This document shows, piece after piece, positions 20,401 to 25,090 of a stretch of DNA of 64,000 nucleotides (the first letter of the stretch is position 1; every line of letters begins with the position of its first letter). Position numbers and translations under genes: made by a program. The notes beneath the pieces are model-generated. The model saw nothing but the letters and a program-made list of their open reading frames with translations, had not been told where the DNA came from and ran no database searches. This stretch comes from Chryseobacterium sp. T16E-39. Its GTDB lineage: Bacteria > Bacteroidota > Bacteroidia > Flavobacteriales > Weeksellaceae. The stretch spans positions 372,001 to 436,000 of the forward strand of contig NZ_CP022282.1 in NCBI RefSeq assembly GCF_002216065.1, written 5' to 3'.

Positions 20401-22737
20401 TCACTGCCTCAAAAAGAAATGGTAAAAGAAACTCCGGTTGCTCAGGTTGATGACGATTTGTATGAAGCATCCGTAGAATATATGGGTACTTTGATAGCCG
20501 GAACTTTAAAGATTCCTGTAGCTAAATTACAACCGGATATTCCTTTTGAAGATTTTGGTATCGATTCTACAATAGTCGTAAGATTGACCAATCTCCTGGA
20601 AGAGAAACTAGGTAAAGTATCACGAACTGTATTTTTTGAATGTCAGACCTTGGGTGAACTGGTTTCTTATTTTCTGAAAACCCATCGCAATGAACTTGTA
20701 AAGCTAACTGGATCAGCAACAAGTGTGGATCATAAGAAAGTGGTTTTCGCAGACCAGGCAAAAAATATACAATCTACAGCATCAAATAAGGCAGTAGATC
20801 AACGAAAAGAAATTATTGAAAAAGAACTTCCTAAACCATCCGCATTATCAGAAGATATAGCAATCATTGGATTGAGTGGAAAATATCCTGATGCTAAGAA
20901 TCTGGATGAGTTTTGGGAGAATCTGAAATCAGGAAAAGACAGCATCAGAGAAATTCCGGAAGACCGTTGGAAGATCAGTGATTTTTATGATCCTGTAAAA
21001 GGAAAAGAAGGAAAAACGTATAGTAAATGGGGTGGATTTATGAAAGACATTGATCTTTTCGACCCTTTATTCTTTAATATCTCTCCACGGGAAGCGGAAA
21101 TCATGGATCCTCAGGAAAGACTTTTCTTGCAAACGGTATGGGAAACGATGGAAGATGCTGGATATACAAAAGCCAAACTCCAGGGGAAAGTAAATGAAAT
21201 AAGCGGTATGCCAGGTCAGGTAGGCGTTTACGTAGGGGTGATGTACGAAGAATATCAGTTATTCGGGGCAGAAGAAACCGCAAAAGGAAATCCTACCGCT
21301 TTATTGGGAAATCCAAGTGGTATTGCCAACCGGGTATCTTATTTCTTCAATTTCCATGGCCCGAGTATGGCGGTAGATACGATGTGTTCTTCTTCTTTAA
21401 CGGCGATTCATATGGCTTGTAAAGATTTACAGTCAGGAGAAATAGAAATGGCCGTTGCAGGAGGAGTCAATTTAAGTCTGCACCAGAACAAATTTTTAAT
21501 TTTAAGTGAAGGCGGATTCGCTTCCAGTAAAGGACGATGTGAGAGTTTTGGAGAAGGAGGGGAAGGCTATGTACCTGGTGAAGGAGTTGGTGCTGTGTTA
21601 CTAAAACCTTTAAGCCGTGCTATTGCAGACGGGGATCGTATTTATGGTGTTATTAAAGGCACTGCAGTAAATCATGGTGGCAAAACCAATGGCTATACGG
21701 TACCGAATCCAAAAGCTCAGACTGCGGTCATTAAAGCGGCCATGAAAAAAGCAGGAATTCAGCCTGAAGATTTCAGCTATATCGAAGCACACGGAACAGG
21801 AACAAGTTTAGGAGATCCTATAGAATTGACCGGACTAAAAAATGCATTCGAATCTGAGGCTAAACAATTTTGCAGCGTAGGTTCGGTAAAATCAAATATC
21901 GGACATTGCGAATCAGCAGCAGGAATATCAGGAATAACAAAGGTATTGCTTCAAATGCAGCACCGTCAACTGGTTCCTTCTCTGCACTCTGAGGTACTTA
22001 ATCCTAATATTGATTTTGAAAACAGTCCGTTCAGAGTACAGCAGTCTCTGGAAGAATGGTCAACACAGGATAATAAAGCACGAATAGCCGGAATCAGTAG
22101 TTTCGGTGCAGGAGGAAGTAATGCGCATATTATTATACAGGAATATGTGAGCCCTCAACCTGTCTCTAACCCAGTTTCGGGACCAGCGATTATTCTGTTG
22201 TCTGCTAAAAATGCAAACAGGCTTCGGGAGAAGGTTGCTGATCTGAAAGACTTTGTTGAAGCTCAAACAGAAATCAATCTTTATGACCTTGCTTATACCT
22301 TACAAACGGGTAGAGAGGCGATGGAAGAGCGTTTAGCATTTTTAGCGTCAAATAAGGCTGATCTGATCTCACAACTGAACAATTATCTTAATCATCAACT
22401 TGATGAATTGCTTACCGGAAATGTCCGAAAAGATGATTCAGGGTTCATGCTGGAAGGAAAAGCAGGAAAAGCTTATCTGGAAAGTGCTCTTCAGGAAAAG
22501 GAAAGCGAGTCCCTGATCAAATTATGGATAAAAGGGGTGGCTATCGATTGGGATCTTTTATATCAGGATACTCAACCATCCGTCATTGGTTTGCCATCTT
22601 ATCCTTTTGCAAAGGAAAGCTACTGGTTTGCCAAAAAGGAGGAAGATCCCGTAAAACATACCATTCAGGTACAGCCTTTATTACAAGTTCGGGATGAACA
22701 AAAACTACATCCTCTTTTACATGCTTATAAAAATTAA
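1..22737 (+). CDS. trans-AT polyketide synthase, modules 0-6 (5' end outside window)
   Basis: The frame is open from base 1, so the real start lies upstream; the first ATG (88) falls inside a ketoreductase and is not a credible start. About 7,570 residues are visible. Domain order: KR (partial)-ACP-DH*-ACP, KS1-DH-KR-ACP, KS2-DH-ACP, KS3-DH-KR-ACP, KS4-ACP, KS5-DH-KR-ACP, KS6, then the first strand of a dehydratase (LHPLLH) and a stop. The KS active-site Cys codons are at 3037, 7402, 10531, 14863, 17020 and 21385; each KS also has EAHGTGT and a GH-containing second His motif. No AT domain follows any KS; instead there is the post-KS linker ending in YPFA-x-x-x-YW, the hallmark of trans-AT enzymes. 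The enzyme is cytosolic, builds a polyketide by successive malonyl condensations, and is loaded by the AT encoded at 43397. The gene ends 22 bases before the next PKS frame, mid-dehydratase. Confidence 0.95.
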   Translation, partial: AYENPRISILSLGISEEDSSSYQDIIIQEMMHYVMAPLLEVIYRNGRREERTIVPVKQQNNQSSELLLKENGCYIITGGTGGLGMVFASYLAEHYKANIVLIGRSLKNEAIEDKLQQLQQLGGNAAYYRANVADKRALSVAISKIKKKFKTINGIIHAAGLIEDSFIINKKADSFERVITPKVYGTINLDECLQNEVLDFFIVFSSIASLMPNQGQCDYASANNFLDHMMEIRNRREIEKGNQGISLAINWPLWESGGITVSDEEREHLWQVFGMKPMLNEDALKGFLKLLTTGNTSTQAVLIEGIANKIESHLSVEHVFEHANIENRESEKGDFSSVLRSMITDILPKTSVITDTDSFNKLGLDSSGLVKLSAKLTEYVGATINPVLLIEYNTIKDLAANIATEIPSFDPEKVMESLANDAAKSYITTTSLVDAERSDLKNLLFRKRYSNEEFFMQDHVVDGKYNVPGACYIEMGRQAATLLGKRICSLSNNYWPEVLSSAGPAINAYIQMVPKGSLYAYEIFSEDTNGRKTVHAMGDVNMDTVIEPGELGTFDLHAAKEKLNIHISRETVYEQIIAEGLHVGPSFMPMKELWTNKEEALGHLILPLHVAETLPDYILHPSMLTGVFQTAIINNKPNGLENSKYIPVAIDEIVFTGQIPAECYIHTVAHEANKTRSGIRKFDAQVVDPEGNIIAKLNGFSIKETTNATNTVASAQSVTPKVKVAESGELAIERIENLLKTLLHEGVGLEEEEMDAETSFEELGINSRMIIDLNRLLAKTFGNLSKTLFFEYRNINELAGYFQKKHAGVLKDLLGEVEENDSTPERIEEIEPVADTEEKSTNKDIAIVGVSGKYPKSNTLSDFWELMKKGDDCIEEIPQDRFDYKGHFDEDRENGLLYARWGGFINDVDKFDPQFFNISPREAEKIDPQERLFLEVVWSTLEDAGITREKITEQSKKVGVFVGALWQPYVNLGIEETAKGNPIAPSGLLYSIPNRVSYFFNWTGPSMAIDTACSASLTALHYACESIRNGESDSCIAGGVNLSLSLSKYLFLSQNNFLASDGRCRSFGIGDGYVPGEGIGAVLLKPLEKAIADGDQIYGVIKGTTVNHNGRTNGYTVPSPNLQGELIQAALQKTGIDPRTISYVEAHGTGTSLGDPIEMTGLCKAFDEYTDDKQFCAIGSVKSNIGHLEAAAGIAGLTKILLQFKHQLVAPSIHSATLNPNISFEDTPFYVPQNLAPWKRPMITDQNGQSEELPLRAMLSSFGAGGSNAHLIIEEFRLPEQTSKNELNQDPTIIVLSAKNEERLQEQVYNLKYSLEEDNSLSLPDIAYTLQTGREAMESRVAFVINDIPSLIGVLDGFLKDTDAQKETSTSYKTGTCKIGTKTDDKSAEVQNKINTANWNGIADLWIQGSVFDWNLLYAGKQLRKISLPTYPFARERYWLPTADKKLNPAGKTVDRTLHPLVHQNTSDLDQQKFSSTFSGEESFLADHQVRDQKILPGVAYLELARAAGKLSTHQKVTQLKEVSWINPFWVHQSETLHIGLYRDQEEVAYEIYSSNGDAVVTHSNGRLSNTVIEVPGRMNIQQFKKDCVNEITGSELYKAFDSKGLNLKNSFQQVETLYIAEEYALSKIKLVNNEGCVYPPCIMDSLLHAVYGLMDSYSLVLPFYAGEINFYKGIEEAQELWGYAVRKEGKDNHRTVTADFYLLNENGEILLSFKDFIFLPLDREESDQSGSKTSLHKEGKVTYYQQEWKEEALVSEQLETTNQIILIAGGAIDLCDKLQEGLGQEVIAVNQEKQTAFFNSALSKIKEKVKEKGHTQITVVCQTSDYSEYGFISGLLKTAHLEHPEITGKVIAVDYLSVKNLEELTAIIEAEQNNKDVEVSYTGGVRSVKKSVLVTFDSQSTEGITFKKGGVYLLTGGAGGLGLKIAEHICTKNNITLVLTGRSVWSETIKTSLSEIPGAVYHHCDLSNFEETQKLVQLVNQEYGPLNGIIHSAGVLRDSYIINKTSLQVDEVFAPKVEGTKNIDEATKDQPLDFMVFFSSITSIKGNAGQADYAAANAYMNTYAAYRNAERSGRKSNGKTLSICWTLWKEGGMKVNDEDVLDLERQLGSLSLPSEDGIKAFDTLLKNAEGEILVTYENTDAPKVEMIKVFVPKEAHLAIDTSELAEKVSGKIIEIVAVLLKLNPAAIKKDKAFGDYGFESVSLTKFARQLNTFYELTVLPTVFYNYPTINDLKDFLIEEHHEAVTQKHSSSVAAKSEEVQPVMITQKRVAFNNEGRSAIPKTAGNSISNSTHTTQKAVAIIGISGRFPGSDDLDAFWKNISENKDLITEMTPDRWDWKAYYGDPLKEKNKTKAKWGGLISDIDKFDPLFFNISPREAELMDPQQRITLEAVYQALEDAAIAPDKIRGTDTSIFIGVSTSDYSMLVNNQSDLTGQGHYATGSVHSILVNRISYLLDIRGASEPVDTACSSSLIAIHRAVAHIRNGDSTIAIAGGVNALLSPELTLSFSESGMLSADGRCKTFDESANGYVRGEGVGVVILKSLEQAEADGDHIYGIIRGSAENHGGKANTLTSPNPNAQKELLVKAYSRAGINPADVSYIEAHGTGTPLGDPIEIEGLKLAFNTLYKQRNQAPTEAAYCSIGSVKTNIGHLEAAAGIAGVMKVILAMKHKTLPGNPHLIQTNPYLNLDGSPFRLQQNTTDWKVSGNKSRIAGISSFGFGGANAHLIIEEYIPGIRKAIVKGQPAVILLSAKNADRLKARALQLKVFLQRHPETDLHELAFTLQSGREAMEERLAWIAESQEDLLTQLENYTNGNSFGFYQGNTNQEQIGFLLEGTAGKAYVETAFKNNEIKSLAQLWVKGIDIDWKLLYPDTLPKRISLPVYPFARQRYWIPDSPKKVLHTQIAENHLHPLLHTNESNDKQQQYAAVYNGTESFLDDHIVRDEKILPGVAYLEIARAAGALSSQKEVVRLKNVSWLNPLKLENGTVSIAIALDPEQAAVNYKIYNQKNNQLLYGNGQIITGKTEPAGRFDLEMMKAACTKVIPGAEIYQNFKANGLNLGKSFRGVKQIHVGEGIALSAISFDELEGCMYTPGIMDSLLHTIYGLVIAGGEAYKLELPYFVREVHFYQPITDASALWGYARKSENYKESDQVVTYDLDLLSNEGDLLISFKDFVALPLDGLETNGEEDNIDEVVEESVEEQMTVVPVEASLLKKKVTDKIVGIVAELVRMEPAEIENDKKFGDYGFDSILLTRFNNELNGYYDLDLMPTVFYNYATINKLAAFMTEEYTEALNALHGEAPAALTVKPVEKITIKKSAFSTTVATPVKQFNPYKPKPQSANEPIAIIGMSGRFPGSPDLDTFWKNISENKDLITEVPADRWDWKKYDGDPLTEKNKTRSKWGGFLTDIDKFDPAFFSISPMEAELMDPQQRILMEAVYEALEDGGIATESIKGTNTGIFIGVSASDYLIRLRHETDLAGQMHTTTGSVHSMMVNRISYLLDINGPSEPVDTACSSSLIAIHRAVENIRNGMCNMAIAGGVNALLSPELTLSFSQSGMLSKDGRCKTFDQSANGYVRGEGVGIIVLKSLQQAIADGDPIHAVIRSTAENHGGRANTLTSPNPIAQRDLLLHAYRSAGIDPRDVSYIEAHGTGTPLGDPIEAEGLKLAFKDLYKDKGLQQPTEPHCSIGSVKTNIGHLESAAGIASTIKVLLCMKNNTLPGNPHLKNPNEYLKLNGSIFELRKETGPWITSDDRPKIAGISSFGFGGANSHIVIEEYRPDLTTPYQEDSQAIIILSAKTKDNLKQQASNLLDFVQKNPEANLSDIAYTLQTGRDEMEERLALVVSNKIELMSKLTNYLSEGSEHGFTGNIKQDKTGSGNTYISLAIENKDLISLAGLWAKGASVDWNLLYTNGRPSKINLPVYPFTKNRYWIPVSSFLLKTMANTRIHPLLHMNESDLNEQKYTSIFTGEEVFLNDHKVRNEKVLPGVAYLELARIAGTLSTGQQVTQLRNISWVNPISIVEDYAKISTGIYRDGDQLCYEVYSDGEVVHGNGQILTDKLIQPENMDINALKAKANKVLDGKGMYNEFLAAGLDLGTTYQGVQKMYANDHGCLAKINLTSLEGFMYTPGILDSMLHTIYGFQQLADETYSLALPYFMGEMSCYQTLEGQSLWAYARKNEQTKSEDKLAAYDIDLINDHGVVLVSFRNFVALPLDGFKPTKTVKKDTDTFIYQPVWEETSLENPQIRETEKQFIWLAGGTDSLAEELKERLGISVQAIAIDQPVSYFTTVLEQLKGNLKKNTSMHITVVYPNHQYPQAGFITGLLKTAVQENPGVTGQTIGVNSLDPDLLTELLKNGVGKNAEIRYDRGIFKTKQFRPLVKENIGVDQMTIRENGVYLITGGAGGLGRIFAKHLSQTKNVKIILTGRRTADHEIEKLLSEIPGTVYYPCDITDHQDTERLLTTIKENHHGLNGIIHSAGTLRDSFIQNKNEEHIQQVLNPKIKGAQILDVVTKGEPLDFMMLFSSVAAVTGNAGQADYASANTYLDHYVEYRNEAAARGQRSGKTISLNWPLWKSGGMQVSPAAEKYLENQFGMVPMPTETGLEMFDLILKAPSGQYAIYFGKEEGISRTTGNTLTGGAIQKNDSISPKNTEEKIGGSKTATEKIVREVKEIVAKLLKMEVSTVDQETEFGEYGFDSLLMTQFTTALNNFYNLKLMPTVFYNHPTIGVFAEFLIKEYPNLAVESESTSKAFTSDQNSVQFDQFTGRKNRQHSLQYNSSPVKVPQKPVEEGIAIIGISGRFPGSPDINTFWERIKNNEDLITEIPEDRWSWQEYYGDPQKESGKTKAKWGGFISDIDKFDPLFFNISPKEAALMDPQQRIALEAVYHALEDAGVATSALRGTNTGTFIGVSAVDYSMLMNNGTDLTSLAQYSTGAAHSILVNRISYLLDIHGPSEPVDTACSSALIAIHRGVEHIRNGHCDMAIAGGVNAILSPELTLSFSSAGMLSEDGRCKTFDQRANGYVRGEGVGIVILKSLSKAEADGDHIYGVIRGTAENHGGRANTLTSPNPNAQKDLLVKAYRNSDIDPRDISYIEAHGTGTALGDPIEIEGLKLTFNTLYEDKGLQQTQKAYCSIGSVKANAGHLESAAGMAGLAKVLMAMKHKMLPGNPHLQNPNAYLQMENTPFRLQKETTEWATEGNKPRIAGISSFGFGGANAHIIIEEYQPSKTAHKIQSNAIIPLSAKTKEQLQQQIINLKNYLELNPQLDIHDVAYTLQNGREKMKEKAVFIATDTKDLISLLSEKRDLNAPVYKSEENNTASISLAENWLSGALKDWSTCYPGQKPAKISLPVYPFARNRYWIPEGKKIAVVAVKEQDHQLFENFSENITIEEKTQPADVKYETAQDNSWLMAKLIQIAAATIVLPEEDFDITTQFKDYGFDSILGVELVNNINSELNITIKATDLYSYPNITLMNDYLLKNFSEELQAPVQVHQYAVADKIIITEKKSHAVEDKITTHLDQSAEIAIIGISGQFGTANDLDAYWKVLAEGQCLVKEVKHEKWTEDQGSFEGQKRWASCLENPDYFDPLFFKLSGSEAEMMDPMQRLFLEHSWKAIEDAGIDADSLSSLKCGVYAGAGHSDYIAGTEGTLPSALWGNSSAILASRISYFLNLKGPAIAVNTACSSSLVAMDLGFNSLQRGDTDLVLAGGVNIINSAHSHDMAVRAGMLSADGRCYTFDSRANGFVMGEGVGVVVLKRLADAERDNDRIYGVIKGSLTNQDGTTNGITAPSVLSQEELEKEVYEKFNINPETITYVEAHGTGTGLGDPIEFEALNASFKAYTDQQNFCSLGSVKTNIGHALEAAGVASVLKVLLAMKHKQLPPSINYETPNPLINFKGSPFKIQDTLTAWNTPAHTKRRAAISSFGFSGTNAHMVIEEYIPQEKEEIKQGGEVLIVLSAKSREQLIVQAEQLVKHIKNEPLISLYNIAYTLQIGRSAMEERLAVPAKTIEDLVNRLTDFATGKGGFYFNGNIRQHKKEVNKSSETSAIQNALANQSWAAVGEYWVKGFPVQWEVLYQETKFSKVTLPNYPFARERYWLKSEQKIATSSAIAHPLLHQNNSSLKNCLFSSTLNGNESFLRDHKVYGEQVLPGVAYLEMAHVAGRLGAEVSIAQLREVNWLQPVKNHDGQVTLNIAIEALQDEWTYKIYSGPDEKQLHGQGIMGTVSSLVPQIKNINKLQNSFIKKMDKAAYYELFRSIGLDYGTTFQGIQEVWYNGESALSRIELSPETGFTLSPGMMDGALQTCMAISLSDQSQKLMLPFSVREINIYQSLSEEIWCYVRKNTSGKQSSSYEIEMLNQQGEVLISFTELVVLTLENGNNTSSATHENKSQNKETLENSVGLHLYANEWKEADLETSNSKRTNSSVAPLVFLAGGSAVLAEKLEESLECEVKILHESAPEETFIQVLDEIRQRKPVGQMIQLVYPAGEGMEYSFLSGLLKTALQESLVSAAKLIEVENLSINGLDELISILQAEQENTDAEVRYHLGKREIKKLKALNGTENQEVKATIKENGVYLITGGAGGLGLLFAEYFNHISGTKVILVGRSELTTSQKGRLKELSNTTYERCDITDLGRVTALIGKIKNEYGRINGIVHSAGVTRDSLILNKTAAEVREVFSAKVKGAENIDMATKNENMDFTIYFSSLAGIFGNTGQSDYASANLWLDHFASHREMERLRGKRTGKTLSINWPLWKDGGMQITAEQEKYMAHHFGLWPMPTADGLHAFETLLNSNFNQGIVIYGDPEKLGIEKGSSLPQKEMVKETPVAQVDDDLYEASVEYMGTLIAGTLKIPVAKLQPDIPFEDFGIDSTIVVRLTNLLEEKLGKVSRTVFFECQTLGELVSYFLKTHRNELVKLTGSATSVDHKKVVFADQAKNIQSTASNKAVDQRKEIIEKELPKPSALSEDIAIIGLSGKYPDAKNLDEFWENLKSGKDSIREIPEDRWKISDFYDPVKGKEGKTYSKWGGFMKDIDLFDPLFFNISPREAEIMDPQERLFLQTVWETMEDAGYTKAKLQGKVNEISGMPGQVGVYVGVMYEEYQLFGAEETAKGNPTALLGNPSGIANRVSYFFNFHGPSMAVDTMCSSSLTAIHMACKDLQSGEIEMAVAGGVNLSLHQNKFLILSEGGFASSKGRCESFGEGGEGYVPGEGVGAVLLKPLSRAIADGDRIYGVIKGTAVNHGGKTNGYTVPNPKAQTAVIKAAMKKAGIQPEDFSYIEAHGTGTSLGDPIELTGLKNAFESEAKQFCSVGSVKSNIGHCESAAGISGITKVLLQMQHRQLVPSLHSEVLNPNIDFENSPFRVQQSLEEWSTQDNKARIAGISSFGAGGSNAHIIIQEYVSPQPVSNPVSGPAIILLSAKNANRLREKVADLKDFVEAQTEINLYDLAYTLQTGREAMEERLAFLASNKADLISQLNNYLNHQLDELLTGNVRKDDSGFMLEGKAGKAYLESALQEKESESLIKLWIKGVAIDWDLLYQDTQPSVIGLPSYPFAKESYWFAKKEEDPVKHTIQVQPLLQVRDEQKLHPLLHAYKN
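2530..6720 (+). other. PKS module 1: KS1-DH-KR-ACP
   Basis: KS1 about 2530-3830 (Cys 3037 in DTACSAS). DH about 4370-5165: HxxxG has Asp at the Gly position (HQVRD), proline kept, second motif DSLLH. KR about 5220-6290 with TGGAGGLG, FSS...DYAAAN and RDS after HSAGV, a pattern usually linked to B-type reduction. ACP Ser codon 6601 in GFES (Glu replaces the usual Asp). Predicted to elongate, reduce and probably dehydrate. Confidence 0.85.
6890..9860 (+). other. PKS module 2: KS2-DH-ACP, no ketoreductase
   Basis: KS2 about 6890-8190 (Cys 7402). DH about 8710-9535, motif HIVRD...LP (Gly to Asp) and DSLLH. The text then runs from FVALPLDG straight into an acidic linker and the ACP (Ser codon 9739, GFDS). 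In module 3 the same FVALPLDG is followed by a KR. A dehydratase has no hydroxyl to remove unless a KR acts from elsewhere. Confidence 0.85.
10015..14190 (+). other. PKS module 3: KS3-DH-KR-ACP
   Basis: KS3 about 10015-11310 (Cys 10531). DH about 11824-12640, motif HKVRN...LP (Gly to Asn) with DSMLH. KR about 12670-13760 with TGGAGGLG and FSS...DYASAN. ACP Ser codon 14074 in GFDS. Very similar in text to modules 1 and 2, which suggests recent module duplication. Confidence 0.85.
14353..16430 (+). other. PKS module 4: KS4-ACP only
   Basis: KS4 about 14353-15650 (Cys 14863 in DTACSSA, His motifs EAHGTGTALGD and NAGHLESAAG), so it looks competent. After the YPFA-x-x-x-YW linker there is only an ACP (Ser codon 16300, GFDS) of a different lineage from ACP1-3. 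As encoded, the beta-keto group is left untouched unless trans-acting enzymes work here. Confidence 0.85.
16546..20700 (+). other. PKS module 5: KS5-DH-KR-ACP
   Basis: KS5 about 16546-17790 (Cys 17020 in NTACSSS) belongs with KS9 by text (GQFG-x-ANDLDA, WGNSSA). DH about 18301-19100 has the full motif HKVYG...LP and DGALQ. KR about 19165-20230 with TGGAGGLG and FSS...DYASAN. ACP Ser codon 20566 in GIDS, of the RT-x-FFE type. Confidence 0.85.
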
Positions 22738-25090
22738 TTGACTTATTATCATTATTATCATGAGAAAACACCAATTCAACAGTATATATAACGGAAAAGA
22801 ATTTTTTTTAACGGACCATAAAGTACTTGGGACAAAGATATTACCTGGAGTCACTTACCTTGAGATGGCGCGTGCAGCAGGAGAATATGTTGCCGGAAAA
22901 AGCATCACCCAACTGAGGGACATTAATTGGCTGCAACCCGTTGAGTTCAGTGACTTATCCGTCCAGCTTTATATGAATGTCGTAGAGCAGGAAGATAGAT
23001 TAACCTATGAAATCTTTAGCGGTGAAACAGACATTCAATTGCATACCAAAGGAATTTTAGGGACAGCCAATCAGCAGTCTCCGGAAATGAGAGATATCAA
23101 TCATCTTTGTGATCTTTTTAAAGATTCCGGAAACTATAAGAAAGGAGCAGAATTTTACCAAATTATGAATTCCATTGGACTTGAGTATGGGAACACCTTT
23201 CAGGGAATTCAGGAGATGTATTATGATGGAAAGGCTGCTTTGTCAAAGATCGTTTTACCAGCAGAAGAAGGCTTTGTATGGACTCCGGGAATGATGGATA
23301 GTGCATTGCAAACTTGTTTAGGAATCAGCCTTGCAGATCAGAATCAACAGTTGATGTTGCCTTTCAGTGTCAGAGAAATGAATATTTACCAGGCACTTCC
23401 GGAAGAAATCTGGTGTTATGTTACCAAAAACAGATCGGGTAAGCTGGCTAACAGTTATGATATTGAATTATTGGACAATACAGGGGAAGTGGTCATCCGT
23501 TTTTCTGAATTTGTAGTAGTTCCTCTGGAGAAGAATACCAAAGCAAATGATAGCGCTAATGTAATTCCAGAACTTCACCTATACAATTATAACTGGAAGG
23601 CGGAAACTTTAGCAATAAACACCGAATTATCGACAGAAGAAAAAGGTGATGCTCCATTGCTTTTACTTGCTGGCGGATCTGCTGTAATGGCTGATCAGTT
23701 AAGCCAAAGATTGGAATGTGAGGTAAAAACCATCGGTGAGGGAACAACGGAGTCTGTTTTTATCCAGGTTTTAGAAGAAATACAAAATAAAAAGTCTCCT
23801 AAACTCAAGATTCATTTTGTTTATCTTGTTGCAGACGAGCTTGAGTATGGTTTTATTTCAGCGATGCTAAAAACGGCAGTGCAGGAAAATCAACTTTTAC
23901 AAGCAAAAACAATAGGAGTAGAAAGCTTTTCAATCAATGAGTTGGATTCATTGACAGAGATTTTACTGGAAGAGCGAGGAAATCATGAGCCGGAAGTACG
24001 TTATCATTCGGGACAAAGAGAAGTTCGCAGCTTAACAAAAATTTCTGATGAAAATTTAGGATTAAAAACGGAGATCAAAGAAAATGGAGTGTATTTGATC
24101 ACAGGTGGAGCCGGAGGATTGGGATTGATCTTTGCCGATTACCTGAACACCATACCAGGAGCAAAATTAATTCTGACAGGCAGAAGTGAACTGACGAGTA
24201 CACAACAGGAAAAAGTTAAAGGATTTAGAAATGCACAGTATGAGCGTTGTGATGTTACAGATGTAAAGTCTGTTAATGATCTAATTAAAAAGATAAAAAG
24301 TACATACGGTTCTCTGAATGGAATCATCCACAGTGCAGGAACCACCCGTGATAGTTTAATAACCAATAAAACGACAGGAGAAGTTCATGATGTTTTCTCT
24401 GCTAAAATTGCCGGAGCAATGAATATAGATCAGGCAACAAAAGATCAGGAGCTTGATTTTATGATGTTTTGTTCATCAGTAGCAGGAGTTTTTGGAAATA
24501 CAGGACAGGCAGATTATGCTGCGGCTAATGCATGGCTGGATCATTTTGCAGGATATCGTGAGAATGAGCGTCTTCAGGGAAAAAGAACAGGAAAAACATT
24601 GAGTATCAACTGGCCTTTATGGAAAGAAGGCGGAATGCAGATTGATGCTGAACAGGAAAAATATATGGCCAACCATTTTGGTTTGTGGTCAATGCCTACC
24701 TCTGATGGAATTTCTGCTTTTGAAATCTTGTTGAACAGTGCCGCATCACAAGGTGTTGTGGTATATGGTGAGGAGGATAAACTCAACGCATGGGTGAATG
24801 GATCTTTATCTCCCAAAACCAGCCAAAAGAAACCAGCTACAAATGATAAAGCATTGTACGCTGCATCCATGGTTTACCTGGGAGATGTAATGACGAAAGA
24901 ACTTAGAATGAAGAATCATAAGCTGGAAGCCGATACCTCATTTGAGCAGTACGGAATCGATTCTATCATGATTACAAAACTGACGAATCGTCTGGAAAGT
25001 ATTTTCAATAACATCCCCAGAACTTTATTTTTTGAATGCCAGACATTGGCTGAAGTAACCGAGTTTTTTGTAGATGCTTATCCTGAAAAA
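20854..25090 (+). other. PKS module 6: KS6 // DH-KR-ACP, split between two proteins
   Basis: KS6 (Cys 21385 in DTMCSSS) ends the first gene. The second gene opens with the rest of the DH (HKVLG...LP, DSALQ), then KR (about 23580-24680; TGGAGGLG, SSVAG...DYAAAN) and ACP (Ser codon 24962, GIDS). The DH strand LHPLLH stays on the upstream protein. Confidence 0.8.

Noticed and set aside
22741..22760. TTATTATCA tandem duplication as the sole cause of the PKS gene split
   Set aside because: Removing one copy still leaves stops in every frame of the junction.
22740..22790. ATCATGAGAAAACACC at the second PKS gene start resembles ATCATGAAACACC at small frame 2
   Set aside because: The match is short and the bases encode RKHQF, expected DH sequence at this point; without the MGVP core it is probably chance.
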